Source: Rathayibacter sp. VKM Ac-2754 (lineage in GTDB: Bacteria > Actinomycetota > Actinomycetes > Actinomycetales > Microbacteriaceae). Taken from it: a stretch of DNA of 64,000 bases. The stretch is from the NCBI RefSeq assembly GCF_009807095.1, contig NZ_WUCC01000008.1:124001-188000 (forward strand), written 5' to 3'. Positions 32,950 to 42,368 of the stretch are shown one piece after another; the stretch's first letter is position 1, and each line of letters opens with the position of its first letter. The notes under the pieces were generated by a model that saw only the letters and a list, made by a program, of their open reading frames with translations, did no database searches and was not told the origin of the DNA. The translations under genes and the position numbers were made by a program.

Positions 32950-33525
32950 TCAGGCCGACGGCTCGACGACGACCCCCGCGTCGGCGAGCTCGCGCAGGGC
33001 GGCGGCGCTCGCCTCCGACGAGACCCCCTCGACCAGGTCGTCGAGCACGTGCACCTCGAGCCCCGCGCTCCGGGCGTCGAGAGCCGAGGCGCGCACGCAG
33101 TAGTCGGTGGCGAGACCCACCACATCGAGCCGAGTCACGCCGAGACGGCCGAGCAGGTCCGGTACGGCCTCTCCGTCGGTCGTCGTCCCCTCGAAAGCCG
33201 AGTACGACGGGCGGCCCTGACCCTTGCGGATGTGCACGTCGATCAGGTCGAGGTCGAGGCTCGGGTGGTACTCGGCGCCGGGGGTGCCCGCGACGCAGTG
33301 CACCGGCCAGGTGTCGACGAAGTCGGGAGTCTCGGCGAAGTGCCCGCCGTTGTCCGAGCCGCCGTCGTGCCAGTCGCGCGAGGCGAGCACGGTGTCGTAG
33401 CGGTCGCCGTGGGCGATGAGGTGCGCACTCACCCCGGACGCCACGCGGGTGCCGCCGGCGACAGCGAGCGCGCCCTCCTCGGTGAAGTCGTTCTGCACGT
33501 CGACGATCAGCAGTGCCGTGGTCAT
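32950..33525 (-). CDS. pncA: Nicotinamidase / isochorismatase-family hydrolase
   Basis: A 191-residue hydrolase of the isochorismatase fold that most resembles nicotinamidase, which turns nicotinamide into nicotinate for NAD salvage. The catalytic triad is visible as Asp in LIVDVQNDF, Lys in HIRKGQGRP and Cys in LATDYCVRAS; the metal site is in ASRDWHDGGSDNGGHF. ATG 33525 follows a gagagga ribosome site. It begins 28 nt after the PBP4-type carboxypeptidase gene and may be read with it. Family members with this pattern also activate pyrazinamide. Confidence 0.9.
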   Translation of the reverse strand: MTTALLIVDVQNDFTEEGALAVAGGTRVASGVSAHLIAHGDRYDTVLASRDWHDGGSDNGGHFAETPDFVDTWPVHCVAGTPGAEYHPSLDLDLIDVHIRKGQGRPSYSAFEGTTTDGEAVPDLLGRLGVTRLDVVGLATDYCVRASALDARSAGLEVHVLDDLVEGVSSEASAAALRELADAGVVVEPSA

Positions 33526-33553
33526 CGGGGTCCTCTCGTTCGAAGTCGGGGGG

Positions 33554-34975
33554 TCAGGAGTCGGAGAGCGAGCCGCCGCAGCGGTAGAACCCGGTGACCA
33601 GCGTGTCGATCGCGGTCTTCGCCGAGTCGGAGACCTCGCCGAGCGCATAGACGGCGAAGGTCAGCACGGTGCCGTCCTGCGCGGTGACGACGCCGGCGAG
33701 GGTGTAGCCGGTGTCGATCCAGCCGGTCTTGGCCAGCACCGCACCGTCGGCGACGGCGTTGTCGCCTGCGAAGCGGTCGGCGTACGCGAGCGAGCCGGTG
33801 CGCCCCGAGACCGGGAGTCCGTCGAGGACGATGCCGAGCTCGCCCTCCCTGGCCTTGACCTTGCGCAGCAGCGAGGTGAAGTAGGCGGGGGCGACCGCGT
33901 TGTCGTCGCTCAGGCCCGAGCCGTCGGCGATCGTGATGCCGGCCGTGTCCACTCCGTAGCCGGCCAGACCCTGCAGGACGCCGGCCTGCTCGGCGCCGAA
34001 GTCGTTGCCGGCCCCGGTGCGGATCGCGACGAGTCGCGCGAGCATCTCGGCGATCGCGTTGTCCGACACGAGCAGCATCTGCTGCACGAGGTCGCGCACC
34101 GGTGCCGACTCGACCGTGCCGAGCACCGCCGCACCCGCCGGGGCCGTTCCGGTCGAGATCGCGGGATCGCCCGAGAGCTCGGCGGCGAACGCCGTGCCGG
34201 CGCGCCCGACGGGATCGGTGCCGCGCGTCGAGGTCGAGGCCGTCGGATCCGCGCGGTCGCCGTCGACCTGCAGCGCCGTGATCTCGGGCATGTAGCCGTC
34301 GGTCTGCTCCTTGCGGTTCCAGCTCGGCTGCCAGGTGTCGCCCGAGTAGAGGGAGGCGTCGAGGACGACCGACGTGATCGACGTGCCGGCCGTCGACGGG
34401 TCGGCGTCCCACGCGCGCTCGACCTGCGCGGCGAGATCGTCGAGGTGCGCGGCTCCGGTGTAGAACGACTCCTGCCCGCTCGGCAGGCGGCTGAGCGTCA
34501 GGTCTCCCCCGCCGACGAGCACGATGCTCCCCGGTTCGGCGCCGCGGACGACGGTCGTGGCGATCCGGGTGTCGGGGCCGAGCACCGCGAGCGCCGAGGC
34601 CGCGGTCAGGATCTTGAGCGCCGAGGCCGTCCGCGAGGCCGTCCCACCCCCGCGATCGAAGAGCACCTCGCCCGTCGCCGCATCGACCACGCGGGCCTGC
34701 ATCGACCCCAGGCGCGGATCGGCGGCCGACTCCACGACGGAGCAGGTGCGCAGCGCCTCGGCCGTCGCGGCTCCGGTCGGTCGCGCCGTCGGGGTCGGAG
34801 TGGGAGTGGGCGTGCTCGAGATCGTCGGGGCCGAGGCGGTCGGCGCGATCGTCGACGAGGCGTTCCGCCCGAGCGCCGTCCCCGCGCCGAAAGCACCCGC
34901 AGCCAGGAGGGCGAGAGCCAGCACCGCCGCGGCCACGAGGAGCCACGGCCTGCGTCGGGGAGGCGTGTCGGTCAT
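33554..34975 (-). CDS. dacB: D-alanyl-D-alanine carboxypeptidase/endopeptidase (PBP4, peptidase S13)
   Basis: A 473-residue cell-envelope enzyme that trims peptidoglycan stem peptides. One N-terminal hydrophobic segment (LLVAAAVLALALLAAGAFGA) anchors or exports it, followed by a Thr/Pro-rich stretch. The penicillin-binding core has SxxK as TASALKILTAAS, SxN as VSDNAIAEML, and KTG as VLAKTGWIDTG. The start ATG 34975 is leaderless, with TACCCT 7 nt upstream. Its product works outside the membrane; pncA follows closely. Confidence 0.9.
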   Translation of the reverse strand: MTDTPPRRRPWLLVAAAVLALALLAAGAFGAGTALGRNASSTIAPTASAPTISSTPTPTPTPTARPTGAATAEALRTCSVVESAADPRLGSMQARVVDAATGEVLFDRGGGTASRTASALKILTAASALAVLGPDTRIATTVVRGAEPGSIVLVGGGDLTLSRLPSGQESFYTGAAHLDDLAAQVERAWDADPSTAGTSITSVVLDASLYSGDTWQPSWNRKEQTDGYMPEITALQVDGDRADPTASTSTRGTDPVGRAGTAFAAELSGDPAISTGTAPAGAAVLGTVESAPVRDLVQQMLLVSDNAIAEMLARLVAIRTGAGNDFGAEQAGVLQGLAGYGVDTAGITIADGSGLSDDNAVAPAYFTSLLRKVKAREGELGIVLDGLPVSGRTGSLAYADRFAGDNAVADGAVLAKTGWIDTGYTLAGVVTAQDGTVLTFAVYALGEVSDSAKTAIDTLVTGFYRCGGSLSDS

Positions 34976-34982
34976 CCGTCCC

Positions 34983-34988
34983 AGGGTA
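34983..34988 (-). promoter_or_regulatory. Leaderless -10 box for dacB
   Basis: TACCCT on the minus strand, spacer GGGACGG (7 nt), ATG 34975. Confidence 0.6.
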
Positions 34989-35121
34989 GCCGCGCCTCCC
35001 GGGCGAGCCCTGGGCCTCACCGCGGCGCGGGGAGGACGGGCCCGCGATCAGGGCTGTGGAGGATCGACCGCGGAGGAGGCCCCGCTGCAAGGAGGGGAAC
35101 TGCTGCGAGGAGGGGAGACGG

Positions 35122-35194
35122 AGCCGCCTGTCGGAATCGAACCGACGACCTTCTCATTACGAGTGAGACGCTCTACCGACTGAGCTAAGGCGGC
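35122..35194 (-). tRNA. tRNA-Thr (anticodon CGT)
   Basis: The minus strand folds as a standard tRNA: acceptor GCCGCCT/AGGCGGC, D arm GCTC...GAGC, anticodon stem TCTCA/TGAGA enclosing loop CTCGTAA, T arm GTCGG TTCGATT CCGAC. Anticodon CGT reads the ACG threonine codon. Discriminator is T and CCA is not encoded. A TATGCT -10 box lies at 35229-35234. The flank 34989-35121 shows nothing else, only purine-rich gaggagg-type runs. Confidence 0.95.
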
Positions 35195-35285
35195 GTGCAC
35201 GCGAGGCAGGCCCCGGACACGATTACACAGCATAGCCTGCTCGCGGACGGACGTGCGCACCGGTGGCGGCGCCGTGACGAAGGCC

Positions 35286-35939
35286 TCAGGACAGAGCGGC
35301 GCGCAGCTCGTCGAAGGAGCGGGCCGCGAGCCCCGGGAGGGCGTCGCGACCGTCGTGGTCGACCCAGCCCGCCCAGGCGTGCCGCATGGCGGCCAGACCC
35401 AGGAGGGTCAGCATCCGCGCGCGGTTCACGACACGCTCCGGGTCCGACTCGTCCCGCCGGATCCGCTCGGCGACCAGCCCTTCGACCGCGACCTCGAACT
35501 CGCGCATCCCGGCGATCTTGAGGCCGACGAGGTGCGGGTGGTCGCGGAAGAGCGCGCGGCGGAGCAGGTGCAGCTCGCGGTCCTCCTCCAGCGGCTCCTC
35601 CATCGCGGCGACGAACACCGGCTGGAGGTCGTCGAGGATCGGCCCGGTGCCCTCGAGGAACGTCGCCGCCGTCTCGTCGGTGATCGCCGGGAGCCCGCCC
35701 ACCAGGGCGTCCTCCTTCGAGGTGAAGTAGTTGAAGAAGGTGCGGGTCGAGACGTCGGCGAGCCGGGAGACGTCCTCGATGGTGACCCGGTCGGGGCCGC
35801 GCTCGCTCGCAAGCCGGAGCACCGCGATCTCGATGCTGCGACGCGTGGCGATCCGCTTGCGCTCCCGGAGCCCCGGCTGCTCGCGCGCCGCGCTCTCTAT
35901 CGGGGTCCGCGCGGCTCGACGGCCCTGTTCGCTCAGCAT
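35286..35939 (-). CDS. TetR-family transcriptional regulator
   Basis: A 217-residue repressor-type regulator. The N-terminal helix-turn-helix (about 30-75) reads RSIEIAVLRLASERGPDRVT followed by IEDVSRLADVSTRTFFNYFTSKEDAL, the TetR hallmark; the C-terminal all-helical part would bind an unknown ligand. ATG 35939 overlaps the stop of the upstream peptidase gene (ATGCTGA), so it is the last gene of the topA-tmk-holB-peptidase operon and translationally coupled to it. Its target is not visible in the window. Confidence 0.9.
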   Translation of the reverse strand: MLSEQGRRAARTPIESAAREQPGLRERKRIATRRSIEIAVLRLASERGPDRVTIEDVSRLADVSTRTFFNYFTSKEDALVGGLPAITDETAATFLEGTGPILDDLQPVFVAAMEEPLEEDRELHLLRRALFRDHPHLVGLKIAGMREFEVAVEGLVAERIRRDESDPERVVNRARMLTLLGLAAMRHAWAGWVDHDGRDALPGLAARSFDELRAALS

Positions 35940-37462
35940 CGGGGATCCTCCTCGGGAACGACGCCCTCGAGCAGATACGCGTCGACCGCGTCGTTCACGC
36001 ACGAGTTCGACTTGTTGTAGGCGGTGTGGCCCTCGCCCGTGTAGGTGACGAGGTGGCCGTCGGCGAGCTGGCCGGCGAGGGCCTGCGCCCAGACGTAGGG
36101 GGTCGCGGGGTCGTTGGTCGTGCCGACGACCAGGATCGGCGCGGCACCGTCGGCCGCGATGGGCTCGCGCGAGCCCTCGAAGGCCACCGGCCACTCGCTG
36201 CAGAGGATGTCGCCGTAGGCCATGTAGCGTCCGATCGTGGGCGCCGCCTCCTCGAGGGCGGCCGCGTCGGCGCGCATCGCCGCGGTGTCTCCGTCGTACG
36301 CGTAGTCGACGCAGTTGATCGCGAGGAACGCCTCGGTCGCGTTGTCGGTGTAGCGCCCGTCGGCGCCTCGGCCGTTGTACGCATCGGCGTACTGGAAGGC
36401 GATCTCGGCCCCGCCCTGCTCGACGTCGGTCAGCATCTCGCTGAGCGCACTCCAGCCCGCGGCGTCGTAGAGCGGGTAGACGATCGCGGTCAGCAGCGTG
36501 CTCGATCCGAGCTGCCGCCCATCGGCCGCGCGGATCGGCGAGGCGTCGACGGTGTCGAGCAGCTCGCGCACCTCGGCCAGGCCGTCGTCGACCGATCCGG
36601 TGAAGGGGCAGTCGTCCGAGCCGAGGCAGTCGGTGACGTAGGCGCGCAGGGCGCTCTCGAACCCCTTCGCCTGCTCGCGGACCACGTCGAGCGAGGAGGC
36701 GGCCGGGTCGATCGCGCCGTCGAGCACGAGGCGGCCGACGCGGTCGGGGAAGAGCCCCGCGTAGGTCGCGCCGAGGAAGGTGCCGTAGGAGTAGCCGAGG
36801 TAGTTCAGCGTCTCGTCGCCGAGCGCGGCGCGGAGCACGTCGAGATCGCGCGCCGCGTTCGGCGTGCCCACCTCGCCGAGCAGAGCGCCGGTGCGCTCCT
36901 GGCAGGCGGCGGCGAACTCCGCGGAGCCGGCACGCTGGGCGGCGATCCACTCGTCTCCGCCGCGCTCGCCCGGCACGATGTCGTAGAGGTAGGAGTCGAG
37001 CCCGGCGTCGTCGAGGCACGACACGGCGCTCGAGGCGCCGACTCCGCGCGGGTCGAAGCCGACGATGTCGTAGTCGGCCGCGAGCTCCTCGTCGACCGCG
37101 TAGTCGGCGCTGTCGCGGATGAAGTCGACCCCCGAGCCGCCCGGTCCGCCCGGGTTGACGAGGAGGGAGCCGAGGGCGGTGCCGCTGGTCGCCGGCCGGC
37201 GCACCAGGGCGATCGTCGCGGTCTCGCCGGCGGGGTCGCTCCAGTCGAGCGGTACGGTCGCGTCGGTGCACTGGGCGCCCTCGCCGCAGTCGTCCCACAC
37301 GAGGACCTGGCCGTAGTAGGGCTCGAGATCGGCGGCGACGGCCTGCGGGGCGGGTGTCGACGTGCGCTCGGCCGAGGGTCCTCCGGGCGCGAAGCAGGCG
37401 GTGAGCAGAGCCGAGACCGCGACGACCACGGCGACCGCCGCACCCCGCCGGGCGCGCCTCAC
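35933..37462 (-). CDS. Lipoprotein alpha/beta hydrolase, tripeptidyl-aminopeptidase type
   Basis: A 509-residue exported hydrolase of the Streptomyces SlpD/SlpE-like tripeptidyl aminopeptidase group. The signal ends in lipobox LLTACF, so Cys23 is probably lipidated. The core has LLVNPGGPGGSGVDF (oxyanion), the nucleophile elbow GYSYGTFLGA, the acid in ILVVGTTNDPATP and the His in GEGHTAYNKS, with a TAP-like C-terminal domain. It should cleave peptides outside the cell. GTG 37462 overlaps the holB stop as GTGA, and its own stop overlaps the TetR start. Confidence 0.9.
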   Translation of the reverse strand: MRRARRGAAVAVVVAVSALLTACFAPGGPSAERTSTPAPQAVAADLEPYYGQVLVWDDCGEGAQCTDATVPLDWSDPAGETATIALVRRPATSGTALGSLLVNPGGPGGSGVDFIRDSADYAVDEELAADYDIVGFDPRGVGASSAVSCLDDAGLDSYLYDIVPGERGGDEWIAAQRAGSAEFAAACQERTGALLGEVGTPNAARDLDVLRAALGDETLNYLGYSYGTFLGATYAGLFPDRVGRLVLDGAIDPAASSLDVVREQAKGFESALRAYVTDCLGSDDCPFTGSVDDGLAEVRELLDTVDASPIRAADGRQLGSSTLLTAIVYPLYDAAGWSALSEMLTDVEQGGAEIAFQYADAYNGRGADGRYTDNATEAFLAINCVDYAYDGDTAAMRADAAALEEAAPTIGRYMAYGDILCSEWPVAFEGSREPIAADGAAPILVVGTTNDPATPYVWAQALAGQLADGHLVTYTGEGHTAYNKSNSCVNDAVDAYLLEGVVPEEDPRC

Positions 37463-38625
37463 GCGGCCACCGGGCGGCGGGCGGCCACGACGAGCATCGC
37501 CTCGAGGGCGAGCACCGGCGAGACGTTGGCGTCGATGCGCTCGCGCGCCTCCTGGACGGCGTCGAGCACCGCGAGCGTGCGCTCGGGAGAGGTCGACTCG
37601 GCGATCGCGGTCATCTCGGCGCGGACCTCCTCGTTGATGACCCCGCCCGGCGCACCGAGCTGGAGGCGGACGATGTCGCGGTAGAGCGACAGCAGATCGA
37701 CGAGGATGCGGTCGAGACCGTCGCGGAGGCTGCGCGTCGCGCGCCGCTTCTGGTCCTCCTCGAGCGCCCGGAGCTGCGACCGCAGCTGGGCGGGGACCGT
37801 GCCGCCCGCCTCGACGCCGAGGGAGCGCAGCGCCTGCTGCCGCTCGACCTCGTCACGCTCGAGCGTGATCGCCTTCGCGTCGTCGGTGGCGACCTCGATG
37901 AGCCGGGCGGCGCCGAGGACGGCGTCCGACACTCCGCGCAGACCGAGGGCGATCCGGAGGGTCTCGTCGCGTCGCTCCTGTGCATTGGCGTTCGTGGCGA
38001 GGCGGTGCGCCATGCCGATGTGGCTCTGCGCCTGGCGGGCGGCGCGCTCGGCGGTCGCGGCATCGACTCCGTCGCGGCGCTCGAGCAGCCCGGCGACATC
38101 GTCGACGCTCGGGACCCGGAGGCGCACGGAGCGCACCCGCGAGCGGATCGTCGGCAGCAGATCGGCCTCGCTCGGGGCGCAGAGGATCCAGACGGTGCGC
38201 TCCGGCGGCTCCTCGAGCGCCTTCAGGAGGACGTTGGAGGTGCGCTCGGCCATGCGGTCGGCGTCCTCGATGACCATCACGCGGTAGCGCGACACCGAGG
38301 GCGAGTACTGCGAGCTCGCGACCAGGCGCCGCACCTCGTCGATCGAGATGATCACGCGCTCGGTGCTGAGGTCGGAGAGGTCGGGGTGCGACCGCGCCGC
38401 CACCTGCCGGCAGTCGGGGCACTCGCCGCAGCCGCCGCGACGGCACAGCAGAGCGGAGGCGAAGGCGTAGGCGAGGTTGGAGCGCCCTGATCCGGGCGGG
38501 CCGGTGATCAGCCACGAGTGCGTCATCGCGGACGACTCGCGACCGCGCTCGTCGCGGGGGGTCGAGGCGTCCTGCAGGGCGCCGATGGCGTGCTCCTGCC
38601 CGACGAGCTGGCTCCAGACGGTCAC
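37459..38625 (-). CDS. holB: DNA polymerase III delta' subunit
   Basis: A 388-residue clamp-loader AAA+ subunit. It has Walker A GPPGSGRSN, a four-Cys zinc module (CRRGGCGECPDC), sensor regions VMVIEDADRM and LLKALEEPPERT, then a C-terminal collar domain. The Arg in place of Lys in the P-loop (SGRSN) is usual for delta', which does not hydrolyse ATP. GTG start 38625 is 9 nt after tmk. This order, tmk then holB, occurs in many bacteria. Confidence 0.93.
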   Translation of the reverse strand: MTVWSQLVGQEHAIGALQDASTPRDERGRESSAMTHSWLITGPPGSGRSNLAYAFASALLCRRGGCGECPDCRQVAARSHPDLSDLSTERVIISIDEVRRLVASSQYSPSVSRYRVMVIEDADRMAERTSNVLLKALEEPPERTVWILCAPSEADLLPTIRSRVRSVRLRVPSVDDVAGLLERRDGVDAATAERAARQAQSHIGMAHRLATNANAQERRDETLRIALGLRGVSDAVLGAARLIEVATDDAKAITLERDEVERQQALRSLGVEAGGTVPAQLRSQLRALEEDQKRRATRSLRDGLDRILVDLLSLYRDIVRLQLGAPGGVINEEVRAEMTAIAESTSPERTLAVLDAVQEARERIDANVSPVLALEAMLVVAARRPVAA

Positions 38626-38634
38626 GGGATCAGG

Positions 38635-39282
38635 CTAGCCGCGAGCACTGACAGCGGGCCGATCGTCGAGCAGCCCGGCGACGCGCTCGCGGACCGACTC
38701 GGCGATCTGCTCGATCGCCAGACTCGCGTCGACGACCAGGAACCGCGCGGGATCGGCTTCGGCGATCGCGAGGAAGGCGCGGCGCACCCGCTCGTGGAAC
38801 TCCTCCTTCTCGGCCTCGAGCCGATCGAAGCGGGTGCGGGCGGCGTCGAGCCTCGTCCGGGCCGCCGCGGGGTCGAGGTCGAGGAGCACCGTCAGATCGG
38901 GACGCAGATCGTGGGTCGCCCACTCCGACAGCGTGCGGACCTCGCCCGCGTCGAGCACGCGTCCGGCGCCCTGGTAGGCGACGGAGGAGTCGATGTAGCG
39001 GTCCTGGATCACCACGTCGCCGCGCTCGAGTGCCGGGCGGACCAGGGTTCCGATGTGCTGTGCGCGGTCGGCGGCGTAGAGCAGGGCCTCGGCGCGCGGA
39101 TCGATCTCGCCGCGGTGGTGCAGGACGATCTCGCGGATCTGCACGCCCACCTCGGTGCCGCCGGGCTCCCGGGTGCGCACGACGGCGCGACCCCGCGAGC
39201 CCAGCCACTCCTCGAGCAGCCGGGCCTGCGTGGTCTTGCCCGCTCCGTCCCCGCCCTCGAGGGTGACGAACAGCCCGGTCAC
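38635..39282 (-). CDS. tmk: Thymidylate kinase
   Basis: A 215-residue kinase making dTDP from dTMP. Motifs: P-loop LEGGDGAGKTTQ, DRY-type motif VIQDRYIDSS, substrate loop REPGGTEVG, and lid residues ARTRFDRLEAE. GTG 39282 overlaps the topA stop as GTGA, so it is translated after topA. Length is typical. Together with thymidine kinase at 60003 it covers two steps of thymidine nucleotide supply. Confidence 0.95.
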   Translation of the reverse strand: MTGLFVTLEGGDGAGKTTQARLLEEWLGSRGRAVVRTREPGGTEVGVQIREIVLHHRGEIDPRAEALLYAADRAQHIGTLVRPALERGDVVIQDRYIDSSVAYQGAGRVLDAGEVRTLSEWATHDLRPDLTVLLDLDPAAARTRLDAARTRFDRLEAEKEEFHERVRRAFLAIAEADPARFLVVDASLAIEQIAESVRERVAGLLDDRPAVSARG

Positions 39283-42197
39283 GACTCCGTCGCGCCCGTC
39301 GTCTCCGCCGGCTTCTTCGCTGCCGGCTTCCTGGCGGTCGTGCGCGCGGCGGGGGCCTTGGCGGTTGTGGTCTTCGCCGCGGTGGTCTTGGCCGCCGTCG
39401 TCTTGGCCGCGGTGGTCTTCGCCGCTGTCGTCTTGGCCGCCGTCGTCTTGGCCGCAGTCGTCTTCGCGGCAGGAGCCTTCGCCGCGGTGGTCTTCGCGGC
39501 GGGCTTCTTCGCGGGAGCCCGCTTGACCGGGGCCTTCTTCGCCGGTCCCTTCGCGCGCTTGTCGGCGAGCATCTGGACCGCCTGCTCGAAGTCGATCTCC
39601 TCGATCGTCTGCGTCTTGGGGATCGTGACGTTCGTCTCGCCGTCGGTCACGTAGGCGCCGAACCGGCCGTCGCGGATACGGATCGGCTTGCCGCTGACCG
39701 GATCCGCGTCGAACTCCTTGAGCGCGCTCGACGCCTTGCGGGCGCCGTACTTGGGCTCCGCGAACACCTCGAGGGCGGTCGCGAGGTCGACCTCGAAGAT
39801 CTGGTCCTCGCTGGTGAGCGACCGGCTGTCGGTCCCCTTCTTGAGGTAGGGACCGTAGCGCCCGTTCTGCGCCGTGATCGGCTCGCCCGACTCCGGGTCC
39901 TCACCGACCGTGCGGGGCAGGTCGAGCAGGCGGAGAGCCGTCGCGAGGTCGATCGACGCGACGTCCATCGACTTGAACAGGGAGGAGGTGCGCGGCTTGA
40001 CGACCGCCGGCTTCTTCGCGCCGCGCTTCGCGGGGGCGGGCTCGACGACCTCGCCCGTCGCGGGATCGGCGGCCGTGTCGGGCTCGGGGTCGGTCTCGGT
40101 CACGTACGGACCGAAGCGGCCGTCCTTCACCACGACGGTCTTGCCGGTGTCGGGGTTGCTGCCGAGGACGCGGTCGGTCTGGACCGGCGCGTCGATCAGC
40201 TCCTGCGCCTTGGCGGGAGTGAGCTCGTCGGGGGCGAGCTCGAGCGGGAGGTTCACGCGGCGGGGCGTCTCCTGCCCCTCCTCCTCGGCGACCTCGAGGT
40301 AGGGGCCGTACTTGCCGATCCGCAGGGTGATGTCGTCGGTGATCCTGATGGAGTTGATGCTCTTCGCATCGATCTCGCCCAGGTTGTCGACGACGTGGCG
40401 GAGGCCGGGGTGCGTGCCGCCGCCGAAGTAGAAGCGGTTGAGCCAGCCGACCCGGTCCTCCTCGCCGCCGGCGATCTTGTCGAGGTCGCCCTCCATCTCG
40501 GCGGTGAAGTCGTACTCGACGAGGTCCGAGAAGAAGTCCTCGAGCAGGCGGACCACCGAGAAGGCGATCCAGTTCGGGACGAGCGCGGTCCCGCGCGGGG
40601 TGACGTAGCCGCGGTCGACGATGGTCGAGATGATCGATGCGTAGGTCGAGGGGCGCCCGATCCCCAGCTCTTCGAGCGACTTGACGAGGCTCGCCTCGGT
40701 GTAGCGCGGGGGCGGCGAGGTCTCGTGGCCCTTCGCCTCGACGTCGGTGACGACCAGGCTCTGGCCGACCTCGAGCACGGGGAGCTTCGCGTCCTTGTCG
40801 TCGCGGGCGCCGTGGCGCTCCTCGTCGCGACCCTCCTCGTAGGCGAGGAGGAAACCGCGGAAGGTGATGACCGTTCCGGAGGCGGTGAACTCGGCGACGG
40901 TGGCGGTGTCCCCGGCCGGGTGCGCCTCGAGGGTCACCGTCGCGGTGGAGCCCTTGGCATCGGCCATCTGCGAGGCGACGGTGCGCTTCCAGATGAGCTC
41001 GTAGAGGCGCAGGTCGTTGCCGCGCAGCGTTCCCGACAGCTGGTCGGGCGTGCGGAACGTCTCGCCGGCGGGGCGGATAGCCTCGTGCGCCTCCTGGGCG
41101 CTCTTGTTCTTGCCCGAGTACATCCGCGGCTTGTCGGGCACCGTCTCGGCGCCGTAGAGCGCGGTCGCCTGCGAGCGGGCGGCGTTGAGCGCCTGCTGCG
41201 AGAGGTTCGGCGAGTCCGTCCTCATGTAGGTGATGAAGCCGTTCTCGTAGAGCGACTGCGCGACGCTCATCGTCTGCCGGGCCGAGAAGCGGAGCTTGCG
41301 CGCCGCCTCCTGCTGGAGCGTCGACGTGGTGAACGGGGCCGCGGGACGACGGGAGTAGGGCTTGGACTCGAGGTTCGAGACGCGCACCGTGGTGGCGGAG
41401 TCGCGCAGTGCGTCGGCGAGGGAGGCGGCGGACGCCTCGTCGAGGACGGTCACGTCGCCCTTGAGCTGTCCGCGGTCGTCGAAGTCGCGGCCGCTTCCGA
41501 CGCGCTTGCCGTCCAGGCGCGCCAGGCGGGCGTCGAACGCCGCCGAGGCGTCGGACTCGGGGGCGAGCACGGTGGCCAGATCCCAGTAGCTCGCCGACAC
41601 GAAGGCGAGGCGCTCGCGCTCGCGGTCGACGACGAGCCGGGTCGCAGCGGACTGCACGCGGCCGGCCGAGAGGCCCGGGCCCACCTTGCGCCACAGCACC
41701 GGCGAGATCTCGTACCCGTAGAGGCGGTCGAGGATCCGGCGGGTCTCCTGGGCGTCGACGAGGGAGGTGTCGATGTCGCGGGTGTTCTCGCGCGCCTTCT
41801 GGATGGCGTCCTTGGTGATCTCGTGGAAGACCATGCGGTGCACGGGGACCTTGGGCTTGAGCTCGTCGAGGAGGTGCCACGCGATGGCCTCGCCCTCGCG
41901 GTCCTCATCTGTGGCGAGGTAGAGCTCGTCGGCGTTCTTGAGCGCGCGCTTGAGGTCGGCGACCGTCTTCTTCTTCTGGTCCGAGACGACGTAGTAGGGC
42001 TCGAAGCCGTTGTCGACGTCGACCGAGAACTTGCCCAGCGGGCCCTTCTTGAGCTCCGGCGGCAGGTTCTTGGGCTCGATGAGGTCGCGGATGTGGCCGA
42101 CTGAGGCGAGCACCTCGTACCCGTCGCCCAGGTACTGGGCGATGGTCTTGGCCTTCGCCGGAGACTCGACGATCACCAGCTTCTTCGTGCCGGACAC
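39279..42197 (-). CDS. topA: DNA topoisomerase I
   Basis: A 972-residue type IA topoisomerase that relaxes negative supercoils. The Toprim domain opens with KKLVIVESPAKAKTIAQYLG; the active-site Tyr is in GFITYMRTDSPNLS. The C-terminal part lacks zinc fingers and has three Toprim C-terminal repeats with TxNGRYGPY- and GRFGAYV-like motifs, as in mycobacteria. It ends in a Lys/Ala/Thr-rich tail with repeated TTAAK units coded by a 15-bp DNA repeat. GTG 42197 (VSGTKKLV) has gagga 8 nt upstream; a TATGGT -10 at 42369-42374 gives a leader of about 165 nt. Confidence 0.96.
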   Translation of the reverse strand: MSGTKKLVIVESPAKAKTIAQYLGDGYEVLASVGHIRDLIEPKNLPPELKKGPLGKFSVDVDNGFEPYYVVSDQKKKTVADLKRALKNADELYLATDEDREGEAIAWHLLDELKPKVPVHRMVFHEITKDAIQKARENTRDIDTSLVDAQETRRILDRLYGYEISPVLWRKVGPGLSAGRVQSAATRLVVDRERERLAFVSASYWDLATVLAPESDASAAFDARLARLDGKRVGSGRDFDDRGQLKGDVTVLDEASAASLADALRDSATTVRVSNLESKPYSRRPAAPFTTSTLQQEAARKLRFSARQTMSVAQSLYENGFITYMRTDSPNLSQQALNAARSQATALYGAETVPDKPRMYSGKNKSAQEAHEAIRPAGETFRTPDQLSGTLRGNDLRLYELIWKRTVASQMADAKGSTATVTLEAHPAGDTATVAEFTASGTVITFRGFLLAYEEGRDEERHGARDDKDAKLPVLEVGQSLVVTDVEAKGHETSPPPRYTEASLVKSLEELGIGRPSTYASIISTIVDRGYVTPRGTALVPNWIAFSVVRLLEDFFSDLVEYDFTAEMEGDLDKIAGGEEDRVGWLNRFYFGGGTHPGLRHVVDNLGEIDAKSINSIRITDDITLRIGKYGPYLEVAEEEGQETPRRVNLPLELAPDELTPAKAQELIDAPVQTDRVLGSNPDTGKTVVVKDGRFGPYVTETDPEPDTAADPATGEVVEPAPAKRGAKKPAVVKPRTSSLFKSMDVASIDLATALRLLDLPRTVGEDPESGEPITAQNGRYGPYLKKGTDSRSLTSEDQIFEVDLATALEVFAEPKYGARKASSALKEFDADPVSGKPIRIRDGRFGAYVTDGETNVTIPKTQTIEEIDFEQAVQMLADKRAKGPAKKAPVKRAPAKKPAAKTTAAKAPAAKTTAAKTTAAKTTAAKTTAAKTTAAKTTAAKTTTAKAPAARTTARKPAAKKPAETTGATES
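39364..39500 (-). repeat. 15-bp tandem repeat inside the topA 3' end
   Basis: On the plus strand, units of the form gtcgtcttggccgcc recur about nine times with a few substitutions. They encode TTAAK/TTTAK pentapeptides in the TopA tail. In-frame gain or loss of units would change only tail length. Confidence 0.8.
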
Positions 42198-42368
42198 AGT
42201 TCTCCTCGATTGATGCTGTCGGTCGGACTGACAGGTGAGTCCGACGGGTCCCCTGCTTCGGGGAGGCGGTGCGCGGCGACCGCTGAGACGACCGTGCAGC
42301 CGGTCGCCGTCCGCTGGGACGGTGCCGACTCCGGGTTCACTGTCGGCTTCGGGCGCCCGACAGCCACA

